Assembly (NCBI GenBank): GCA_964034945.1
Contig: OZ035961.1
Span: 66,314,031 to 66,378,030, forward strand
Length of the DNA: 64,000 bases
Direction: 5' to 3'
Origin: Chrysopilus asiliformis
Lineage: Eukaryota > Arthropoda > Insecta > Diptera > Rhagionidae
Of the stretch, positions 12,701 through 24,700 are shown piece after piece. A model generated the notes under the pieces. The model had not been told where the DNA came from, did not search any database, and saw only the letters and a list, made by a program, of their open reading frames with translations. Position 1 is the first letter of the stretch. The number at the start of each line of letters is the position of its first letter. Both the position numbers and the translations under genes were made by a program.

Positions 12701-15700
12701 TCTAGGAGAACAGCATTTTAGGAATATTCTATTCGCAGTACCCTAAACCCTGACCCAACAATGCATAAATAAATAAACGCCTATAACTTTTACTTCTTCC
12801 TCTGATAGATTTATAAACTTATTCTTCTTCTTTATATATCTCGGCCTCCTTGTTTCTAACTTTCGTAATAATTCTTCTTGGCTGCTGCCTGCGTGAATCG
12901 CGAACTAGGAAAGAATTGTAACGTTTGTAAGATTTATCAATATGTGACTTTCGGCTAAATCAAAACTTTAGCAGCCCTACTAATAAAGGTCCATCGAACC
13001 TTTGTACAATTTATTGAAATTTAGGATTAGACGCATTTTAAAATTCAGAATGAATCATAGCAATCAATTTCAGGAAATTAATATTATATGTTATCTAGTG
13101 GAGATAGGTACCCAATGAACAAAATTTGCTAAATGTATTTTTTAATTCAAAATCTTGAAATATCCCTGAGGTACGCGATTTTTTAGACGAATATTAAAAT
13201 TCCAAACGATTTTTTTTAATAGGTAATTGTTTTCTGAATTGTATTTTATTTTATTGAAAGGCACAAAGTTGTTACTTGTAAAAAACTGGCAGTGCTGGGT
13301 CGTAATTATTTTACGGTGGCAAGACTGTAAAATTAAAAATCTACTATTTTAAAATTTGAAGGTAAAGATAATTTCTGTAACTTTAATCAAATTAGAAGGA
13401 ATACTGAAAGCGTTAATTGTAATCGCTTAAATCTAATAAATTTTAAAACATCGTCGAATTGTTGCAAAACGGAAATTCCAATTTTAAATTATTGACCAGT
13501 GTGAGGGAATCGTCTCGAGATTTAAGTCAACTTGAAGTTAATGAAAATTTTTTCACGCTGAATCCAAATTCTGAGCTATGGAAAGTGTCCTTTGTAGTTG
13601 TCCATACTTTTAATATTTTAAAATTTAGCAATATTTTTGTTAAGCCATGTTCTCGCGCATGATATCTCGCGCATGAAGAGTCTAAAAAAAAATCTAATAT
13701 CTAACATGGTAAACGTACGCAGAATATCAAAGGACGCCTCTGAGAAACCTGAAGATAGGGCAATTCTGTGATAAATTTGCATTCAACCAGATAAAATTCC
13801 CCACTGGGTATTTGAACTCTCCCGAGTGGATTGGAGTCATTTGACTAAAATGTCTTTCTGTCTATCAGTCTATCAGTCTATCAGTCTCCCAGTATGTCAG
13901 TATGTCAGTATGTCAGTATGTCAGTATGCCAGTCTGTCAGTCTGTCAGTCTGTCAGTCTGTCAGTCTGTCAGTCTGTCAGTCTGTCAGTCTGTCAGTCTG
14001 TCAGTCTGTCAGTCTGTCAGTCTGTCAGTCTGTCAGTCTGTCAGTCTGTCAGTCTGTCAGTCTGTCAGTCTGTCAGTCTGTCAGTCTGTCAGTCTGTCAG
14101 TCTGTCAGTCTGTCAGTCTGTCAGTCTGTCAGTCTGTCAGTCTGTAAGTCTGTCAGTCTGTCAGTCTATCAGTCTGTCAGTATGTCAGTCTGTCAGTCGG
14201 TCAGTCTGTCAGTCCGTCAGTCTGTCAGTTAGTCTGTTAGTCTTAAAAGAAATTTTTTGATGGCAGGAGGGGAGGAGAGAAGGAGAGAAGTTTTGCCACC
14301 TCACTTCACACTCTCTTACTCCCACCTTCCCACCATCTTTCACATTCCCAAAAAATTTCAGCACAATATCTCAAACGGTATAGAATCTAGCCGAGGAGGG
14401 AGTATGAAGGCTTAGCGCCACGGGGGGACTTACAGCGGCATCCACTCAGGAACTTTATTCAAAACTTTCTCTTTGGAATGACCGAAATCGGTCAACCTAG
14501 TAAAAAGTTATGAGTGAACATAAATACATATTTCTGATGTGATTAGAAGTGCTTATGGGTCTTTTGTACTCACAAAAGACTCATGAGCACTTATGGACAT
14601 GAACAATAGAAAATTATCAAATAATCATGCTCATGACTACTCATGGAATTTTCCAATTCTATGGACAAGAGTTTTTAACTAAACATGTGGCTCACTGCTA
14701 TCGAGGTGAATAAATTACGCATGAGCAGAACTAATAGCATTCCAAACTTTGCCAGTAGTTAAGCTCAACATAACGCAAATAATTCAACACAATATCTCTA
14801 TAACGATCTACAATTTAGCAGGGGAGGGTTTGAGGTTATAGCACCATACGAGGGAAATACGTTAAATGTCTTTCCCGGTCTTGTGCTGAACATAACACAA
14901 AACATAACAAAAGCTATAATTGCCAATCTGGCAAACGATGTAGAATCTATCACGGGAGGGAGTTTGAAGGGGGTAAGTCGACAGGGGAGAAATATATAAG
15001 AGAACATTTTTGGGGTTATACCATAGAATAATATACACTACGTAAATAGAAGGTTATCTCTCGGGGTTTTCCATATAACGATTTTCGGGAAAAAATGCTC
15101 TTATGAGTGAAAAAGCAAGCTATCTCTTTTCGTCAGCGATAATAGTGGTCCTCATAGACACGCTTTGCAAAGAATGAGACGGCATGTTTGCTTTCTGAAT
15201 TGCTTTATGCAAGCATTGCCAGAATACTTATTTATTTGTAGTACACAAGGAAAATAATAAATGTCTTGAAAAGTTAATTTAATTTAACAAAATAAAACGA
15301 CAATTCTTAGGGCCGGGTGTTCAATTTCTCCCGAAATCTGGTTTAGATAAACCAAATTTTATTTTATGAACATGACCGCAAATCAGTAAAATAGCAAGAA
15401 AAAAGGTGATAGCTCATTGAAAATCCACATGGATGCGAACTAGACAAAAAAATTATTCTCCATCCACCTTTTTCTAATGGATATTTTAATATGCTATCAC
15501 CTTCTTTTTTCTTGCTATTTTTGCTATTTTACTGATTTGCTGGCCATGTAAATCCAGCATTATATGTATATTTTTCTGCATTTATTGGTCCATCTATATA
15601 ATTTTCTATGGCCCTCAAGCTTAATTATAACAAATTCAATTGATAAAAATGATTCATCGCTAATGATATTGTTAATGAATACTTTTATTTTTGAAAGTGA

Positions 15701-18700
15701 TTTTTCAACTGACCAAATTTCAATCGCGCCATTTGCACAAACTAATTTTTAGTACAATACTAAAAATGTTTGTGTGGCAATGTTGTCAATTTGACGTTTC
15801 TCGTCTTGTGTTGTCACAAATAAAGCAAATTAAAAATTGTTAGTTTGCTGTAGAAATCGAAGTCGATTCTGCTTTAAAATTAATGTATGAGTTTCATTCC
15901 AATGTCAGTTATAAAGCTAAATTTTTTCCCTACAGATTAACCGTGATATTGCTGTTTTCTTATTGCAACGCACGGCATACAGACAACCAAGGTATGCTGT
16001 AAACTCAAATCTGACATTTCGTTGCTACGTCACTTGTGCCGATTAGTTCGTCAAGTGCAGAAGGAATTTTGTATTTTGGATGGTTTTTTTAAAATTTGTG
16101 CGATTTAAATAAGATATTTGTAAATTAGTAGACTGATTGCATTAAATAGTGATCAATAAACATAAAAATTAATTAAAAAAAGTCGGCACAAATGACGTCA
16201 CACCTGACTATCAAAAGTTTACAGCATACCTTGGTTGTCTGTATGCCGTGATTGCAACGGTGGAGTGAAATACTGGTTGAGTATATACCTGAATAGGATT
16301 TCCACACCACCTCGGGGGTACCTATTTGTGCATTTAAAGTACGGCAAATATAAAGTTCATACCTTTTTTCATTTCCTGGAAATTGATAAAATTTCATTCT
16401 TTCTTTATATTTCGAAGAATTTCCACATCCTTCGACAACATAGCGATATAATCGTTTTGCCATTTTGACAAACGTCACAAAATATAAACAATGCACTAGT
16501 GCGGATAGCAAATTGAGTACTCTGCTGAGAAATTTTTTAGAACAAGCCTCAGGGTTGAACAAATTTTTTAGTACATATCTTTATCTAAGTTACCTACATA
16601 AACGTACGGTGCAGGTAAAATTCAATGAATTTTTGAATATAAATAAGTCATGGAAGTTGTTTTTGTAATTATAATACAGAAAAAATCGTTTCTGATTTAC
16701 ATTTTTGAAAATATCATAAACTTTGCTTCATGTTTTTGTGAAAATTAAAATTATTTAGTACATATTTACGTACCCCTGATATTACGTGAGCAAATACTCT
16801 CTGCGTCATGCCCATTCCTTCAATGCACAAGAATGAGACAAATGATGAATTTTGATCGGTATTATCGGTTTGAGCTGTTCCTTCGCATATCGCCTTATGG
16901 GAAACCCCGAGAGATAACCTTCTATTTACGTAGTGTATATTATTCTATGGTTATACTGAGCACAACACAAAAAATTTCAACTCGCTATCTCAAACGGTAT
17001 AGAGTGTAGCAAGAGGGGGGTATGAAGCGGCATCCAATCGGAAACTTTCTCGACAAGTTCCTCTTTGGAATCACCAAAAATGGTCAATCCAGTAAACAGT
17101 TTTGCGTGAATCTACATAAAAATGCATAGGATTTGAATTGAGAACCTTTTCCTTTTTGGAAGTCCGTTAATAAAAAACATAACAAAAGCTATAATTGCCA
17201 ATCTGGCAATCATTGGAGACCCGTATGGTGATATTCGTATCAAAATTCGAACAGTTGTACCAAAATTCCACTTTGAAGTCAAATTTTCCAATAAGATTTT
17301 TTAAAATTTATTCCAATCGGATTTTGATGTATGTGACTTTAATGTAGAATCATGTTCTAAACAACTTTTGTTCTTGCACTTTTTTGATAAGATGCACCGT
17401 TTTTGAGATATTCGCAAAAAACATTTTCGTTTGTATGGGGGGTATCCCCCCTAATGGTCCATTTTTGCCCATTGACGAACTTAGCCTCGCATTTTAAGAA
17501 AAACGGACCTGTGGAAAATTTCAAGTCTCTAGCTCAATCCGTGCGCCCGCAATCCGCGCCACAGACGGACGGACGGACATGCTAAATTCAACTTTTTTAT
17601 ACCCGTATGGTGAAACCAAAGGGTATATTAACTTTGCCTTACCGTTTGTAACGCCAAGATCCCGTCATCACACACAAAAATGAATTACACCAGTGTGTTT
17701 AGAATGATAAAAAAAAATTGAATTTTGCATGTCCGTCCGTCTGTCTGTCTGTCTGTCTGTCCGTCCGTCCGTCCGTCTGTCTGTCTGTCCGTCCGTCTGT
17801 CGGTGGCGCGGATTGCAGGCGCACGGATTGAGCTAGAGACTTGAAATTTTGCGCAGATCCGTTTTTCGTAAAATGCGAGGCTAAGTTCGTTAATGGGCAA
17901 AAATGGACCATTAGGGGGGGACCCCCCATACGAACGAAAATGATTTTTGCGAATATATCAAAAACGGTGCATCTTATCAAAAAAGTCCAAGAACAAAAGT
18001 TATTTAGGATATGATTCTACATAAAACTCCTATACATCAAAATCCGATTGGAATAAATTTTAAAAAATCTTTTTGGAAAGTTTGACTTCAAAGTGGAATT
18101 TTGGTATAACTGTTCGAATTTTGATACGAATATCACCATACGAGTCTCCAATGATTGCCAGATTGGCAATTATAGCTTTTGTTATGTTTTATTATTCTAA
18201 ACACACTGGTGTAATTCATTTTTTTGTGTGATGACGGGATCTTGGCGTTACAAACGGTAAGGCAAAGTTAGTATACCCTTTGGTTTCACCATACGGGTAT
18301 AAAAACTGGCAATAGGCGATTTTCGGGGTCGGTAATCACGAATCTGGTGTTGGGATTTCGAAATTCGAAACAGGAGGTCTTGTAAGGATAACGAAAATGT
18401 CCGTTTTCAATTTTTTGTAGGGAAAAATTGCATTGAGGGTTTTTTAGGGTCAGTGATTACGAATCTGATGCTGGAATTTCTAATATTCTAAGGGTAACGC
18501 AAATATCCGTTTTCCAATTTTTTTTTACCTAAGTTCAAGTTTAAGAAGAACGCTCGGTTTCTGCATACAAATTAATTTTGGACGACAGACATCACTTTTC
18601 CATATAAAACTTGGAGCTAGAAGTTTTAATTCGAAAATATGTTAAAATGTGTAACTAGTTTCTATATTTGAAAGAGATTAGTCGTATATTTTGGCATGTC

Positions 18701-21700
18701 TCTGCGATTTTCCTCCAGTCTAGTAATGTTAAAACATTTCTTATACTAATCGTACGAAAGGCAGAAAGCAAAATCAAAAATCTTCACAAGGATAATTTAT
18801 AGAAATATTTTTGAACATAACATTTTTATTTTAACGCCATCTTATACTTTATAATTAAATTAAATTCAAAATAGAATAAATAAAGAGAAAATAAGGAAAA
18901 AACAAAAATATTTCCATGGTGATAATTCCATAGAAAATTAAGACTTTTTTGAGTCAATCAAACTAAATATCTAATCTCTACTGTAATAGAGCGAGAGAAT
19001 ATCAAGTGAAATTCTGAAACGAAGTGGATCATTTTAAATCTCAATTCCACAGTAACCTATAGTAACCGATTTAATATGTTTCCTCTTTGTTTGATATTGC
19101 GAGGGATTCTGCCGATGATTTTTTTCCCTTTGTTCTAAAATAAATATCAGGTAAACTGGTATACCGATGAGTCTAATGAAAATTGATAAAAGTTCGAAAT
19201 ATGTAGATAATTTTTACGTTCTACATAAAGAGAGTAGGCGCTTGTGACTAGCGTGATATGAGAACCTTTCCATTTTAATCGTTTTATTCGAGGTTAATTG
19301 ATGGTAACATATTGTACTGTGTGCTCATATTCGCATCATTGACGCTATAGTGATTGACATATTGTTGCCCCAATTTCTGACACTTATTTGGATTTATCGT
19401 GTATTACTGTTTGAAGTGTGCGAATATTGTATTATGCATGAGCATATCTCTAACCTATAAGGTAAATATGGCTAAAATCGCCTTATTCATAATGGTTTAT
19501 GAATTTGGGCATCCGCCTATAACCATTCCGCTCAGAGTATAGATTATCCGATGTATCTTTTTATCTCACTTCATGTGGTTTCGTTCATTTTGTGGGAATG
19601 TTTCTGGTCACATCAGCTGCTACAAGTGAAATTTCAGTTTTTCTTTAGTCGTTGGAAACCTACACAATTTATTTGGATAGACTTTCAGGAAGGGTCGATA
19701 TGATATACCAATGAAATCGGAGGATCTCCATTCAGCAGATAACAAATTTATTGATAAATATTTGATCCATGAAATTGCCTGTTATTTTCGGCATTGGACA
19801 CATAAACATCAACGATGAAAAAGGAAAAAAATCAAACCTAAGAGTTGATAAAATTGGTTGCGGTGATGAGCTTTGATTTTATTTACTTACCACTATCACA
19901 TTCATCTGATACGTTCATCTCTAACATTTTCGTGTGCGTGATGTCTTTATGTGATGCCAAAAATAAAACCACCTCACGTTTTTCATTTTTGATTGGAACA
20001 ATATCGAACAGACACCAGAATGGAGTGCCTGCAAGAAATCAATGACTATTATATTAATTGGATAAAACAATGTGTAAAAATAAAATAAAGAATTGTATTT
20101 GCCTGAAAATGAAATTAATTTTTTTCTCACTAAAATCTACTGCACTTTCTCTTCAAAATCAATTGCAAGAAACAGCAGAGGGTAGGGAGTTGTGGAATGG
20201 GAGTATGCCAGATTTCAGAAAGGAGACACATTTCCAACTTTTGAAGATCTTTTTAGCGATTCAGGAGGTAACAGGGTACGGAAAAACTCGGTTCGCGAAT
20301 CGAAAATAAAATTCTTTGGCAATTGAATCGTTCGCGAACCGAATTGACAAAAAATTTGCGAATAATTCTTTTTACGGAGAATTTGATTTTTTCGATTCGA
20401 ATGAACTGAAACCGATTTTTAGCTGTTTAATTCGTTTGCGAGCGAATCGAAACCTCTTTTAATTCAACTTTTCGTTTCGCGAATGAAAAAGAATCGAAAA
20501 GAATCATTCTTCTCTATCTCTCTCTTTTCTTCCTCTCTCTATCTTCTTCCGCTCTCTCTATCTCTCTCTCCCTTTCTTTTCCCCCTCTCTCACTATCTGT
20601 CTTTATCTCTCTCTCTTTCTTTCTCTTTTTCTTTCTCTTTTTCTTTCTCTCTCTCTTTCTCTCTCGTTCTCTCTCTCTCTTTCTCTCTCTAAAATTCTTT
20701 TGTTTTTGAATCGTTCGCGAACCGAATTTTAGAAAATAAAATTCGCGAATGAATCTTTTTCGATTCGCGAATGAAAAAGAATCGAAAAGAATCATTCGCG
20801 AATTTTATTTTAATGTTTTGACGTTTACAAATATTTATTTAGTATAACTAATATAGAATGAAAACATGTATTTGGAGTAGAGATCAACTTGAATATTATG
20901 TCACAATGCAAATGTAAATAAAGATCTAAAATGATCGAAATTCGTTCATATTTTCTGTGTTCCAAAAAAAGAACAATGTGAATGAAAATTTATGGTGAAT
21001 TTTGATGTTGTGCATCGAAAATATGAAATTTTTATTTGTTGTTTTTACTCAATTTTTATTTCTCATTTTTTTTTTTAAAGTTTTCATTCTTCAAACGACT
21101 TTGATAGTCTAAAACAAGCATCATCAGCTAGTGGCTCGACTGGCTCATCACACAGATTGGCTTTAACAGCGTAGCCACTATAATCGACCTTTTATTGTGT
21201 GCTGTAATGCTTGTGTGTTGCGGTTTCAACCGTGCTTTGGAGTTGGAATCGGTGCTGTATTTTAATGTGTAGTGGTTACAAATTTTGATTGTAAAGGGAG
21301 CGACAGTTACTTTGATGACCCCTGGTCTAAAATATTAATTTTTGTGTTAAATTTTCGAGTAAAAACAATATTCTGTGCTTTGAAAAATTGAATTAAAATT
21401 TTCATGATTAAATGGCGACGAATTCAATCGCTACATTATAATTGCGAGTGATACCTCAAGGTGTCAGAAATTCAAAACAAAGTTGCCAAAACGTGGCACA
21501 CGCACCTATTTAGTGCTCAGAACATCATATATCAAATTCAGTGTGAATGTGTTGTGCATATTAGTTAGTATTTGAACGTTTTCTTTACTTGTGTTTCGAT
21601 TTCCAAATAAATAAATGCCTGAAAAGAGGGAAAACATGCTTATATGCGGAAGGATTTGTTGTTGACGACTTCATAAAAAGTGAAATTTGTATTGAAATGG

Positions 21701-24700
21701 CATTTCCCCTTCGACCAACGGTTTTTTGCTTTTCCAAGAAATGTTTAGGTTTGTACCAATTTCAGTCTCAATCGATTTATTCTTCGTGAACTTCTAATCT
21801 CCTTTGCTTAAAATTAATTGAAAAACAGTATGAGTTTTGATTTCTTGCCATGTTTATAAACAATGGAAGGGATGAAAACAGGATGAGCGAGAAAAATTGA
21901 TTCCTTTGCGAGACAGGAACATGTTCATGTAGTGTAAAATTTTTTTAAAGTTCTACTAGGAGGTGTTTGCCGACTAACTAAATTAAAGGTTAGATTTTGT
22001 TGCTAAACGGTACCCAAAATATGCTTTTCAGAACGTCTGTCTAACAGACTGACAGACAGATAGATATACAGACAGACATACAGATAGACAGACAGACTGA
22101 TAGACTGACAGCAGATAGACACTCCCAGCAGAAAGTTAGAAAGACTGACAAAAAAAACATTTTTGCAATAATGCTTTAATCGACTCAAAAGTACTCGCGA
22201 AAAGCAAAATTAACAGGTTGAAATTTTTAAATTTTTCCATAATCTTTATAATAAAATGTTACGGATTAGGGTAATTATTATAAATAATTAGGGATTCGCT
22301 ATATAGCTTACTCGAATGCACTTTGAATTGCATATCGTAGTTGGCTACGAGTATTCAGAGTAGTGACAGTTGGCCGCTGTGAAAAATCAGGATTGGAAAA
22401 GTGACTGGTGAACTCCACCTCAACTCATACTCACGTTTACAGTCATGTTCGATTTCTTAACTTTTTTCATTTGGATGTTGTTAGGGACTTAAAAAAAAGT
22501 TACCCGTATTTTTTTGTTTGGCGGAATAACGTCCGGTAGGCGGAGGGGTGGGGGTCAAAGTCGGCGAAAACTGGAAATCACAAAAACTTTAAAAATTTGT
22601 AACTTCTGAACGGCTTTACCGATTGAGATGATATTGAACATTTTGGAAAGGTAATTAAATTTCCTTGTCACAAAAAAATATTTTTTGACTCCCTCCCCCT
22701 TCCGTCATATTGTAAAATTCAATTTCGTGACAAAATTTAAAATATCTCGTGAACGGCATTTTTTTTTCTTTTGAATTTTTTTCTGTAAATACCTGCCATT
22801 ATACCATACAAATTCGCTAAATAAAATTTGGGGGTAAATGCGTTGTTGATTTTTAAAAAAAATTTCAAAAAAATCGAATACAAGAAAATTTTACATATTC
22901 TACTGATTTTCGATTGGTTTTTATTTTCTATGTACATAATATTAATGCAAAAGTTTTAGGAGATTGAAATTAATTAAAAATTTATTTAAAAGAAAAAGTT
23001 TTAAAAATATCACCATTAGAAAATTTTTTACTTTGGGAAAATTTCCCTCTTGAATAAATCCGTGAAAATTTTGAGTTCCTGGAAGTGTTTTGACACTTTC
23101 AAGCCTTCTTTGAAGTTGTTGTTTTACCTCATATTCTCTCTGTGTTACAAATTAAACATAACAAAAGCTATAATTGCTGGCAATTATTGAAAACCCGTAT
23201 GGTGATTGACGGCGAACAGTTGTATCAAAATTTCACTTTGAAGGCAAACTTTTAAATAAGATTTTTTTAAATTTATTCCAATCGGATTTTGATGTATGGA
23301 AGTTTTATGGAGAATCATATCCTAAATAACTTTTGTTCTTGGACTTTTTTGATAAGATGCACCGTTTTTGAGTAATTCGCAAAAATCGTTTTCGTTCGTG
23401 GTCCATTTTTGCCCATTAACGAACTTAGCCTTGCATTTTACGAAAAACCAATCTGAGCAAAATTTCAAGTCTCTAGCTCAATCCGTGCGCCCGCAATCCG
23501 CGCCACAGACGGACGGACGGAGATGCTAAATTCAACTTTTTTGTATCATTCTAAACACACTGGTGTAATTCATTTTTTTTGTGTGATCACGGGATCTTGG
23601 CGTTACAAACGGTAAGGCAAATCTAATATGACCTTTGGTTTCACCATACGGGTATAAAAAATACATATGAATCGAATAAGGAACCTTTTTCTTTCCCGAA
23701 GTCGGTTAAAAGGCAACTTTTCTCAATATTTGAGACAAAAACTTGAAAATTCTTATGAAATAAACTTTGCATAAAAAAGTAAAACAGAATATAAAATAAT
23801 TTTTTGAATCCATTTCCTATGACATTAGTTTTCAATTAAGAATTCATCCCATATCATCAATTATGAATTTTCATATAAGCCACGAAATCCATTCAATCCA
23901 TGCAACACGCGCATAAGTTTTAAATATATGGGGGGTACCCCCCTAATGGTCCATTTTTTGCGAATTACTCAAAAACGGTGCATCTTATCAAAAAAGTCCA
24001 AGAACAAAAGTTATTTAGGATATGATTCTACATTAAACTTCCATACATCAAAATCCGATTGGAATAAATTTAAAAAAATCTTATTGAAAAGTTTGCCTTC
24101 AAAGTGAAATTTTGATACAACTGTTCGCCGTCAATCACCATACGGGTTTTCAATAATTGCCAGCAATTATAGCTTTTGTTATGTTTAATTTGTAACACAG
24201 AGAGAATATGAGGTAAAACAACAACTTCAAAGAAGGTTTGAAAGTGTCAAAACACTTCCAGGAACTCAAAATTTTCACGGATTTATTCAAGATGGAAATT
24301 TTCCCAAAGTAAAAAATTTTCTAATGGTGATATATTTAAAACTTTTTCTTTTAAATAAATTTTTAATTAATTTCAATCTCCTAAAACTTTTGCATTAATA
24401 TTATGTACATAGAACATAAAAACCAATCGAAAATCAGTAGAATATGTAAAATTTTCTTGTATTCGATTTTTTTGAAATTTTTTTAAAAATCAACAACGCA
24501 TTTACCCCCAAATTTTATTTAGCGAATTTGTATGGTATAATGGTAGGTATTTACAGAAAAAAATTCAAAAGAAAAAAAAATGCCGTTCTCGAGATATTTT
24601 AAATTTTGTCACGAAATTGAATTTTACAATATGACGGAAGGGGGAGGGAGTCAAAAAATATTTTTTTGTGACAAGGAAATTTAATCACCTTTCCAAAATG

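Larger units (their letters stand above)
15022..16949 (-). mobile_element. P-superfamily-like element with THAP remnant
   Basis: Near-perfect inverted ends of about 50 nt begin CATAGAATAATATACACTAC and run to CTCGGGGTTT. Both sides are flanked by GTTATAC (15015-15021 and 16950-16956), a 7-bp target duplication. CA...TG ends, a 7-8 bp duplication and a THAP DNA-binding fragment inside (16363-16463) fit the P/ProtoP (1360/hoppe) group. The 1928 bp include a nested MITE (15971-16250). Lies in Elk intron 4. Confidence 0.75.

Noticed and set aside
12790..12910. Basic minus-strand stretch reading [14 protein letters not shown]
   Set aside because: Checked as a missing Elk exon; exons 4 and 5 already join in phase (ECDS then AALLGARF), and the stretch stops immediately.
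13826..14260. Long Ser/Cys/Val/Gln-rich open frames in three plus-strand frames
   Set aside because: They are translations of an 8-bp satellite; all frames stay open for arithmetic reasons and none has homology or a credible start context.
20483..20795. Leu/Ser-rich and Arg/Glu/Lys-rich open frames on opposite strands
   Set aside because: Composition artefacts of a (CT)n/(GA)n tract.
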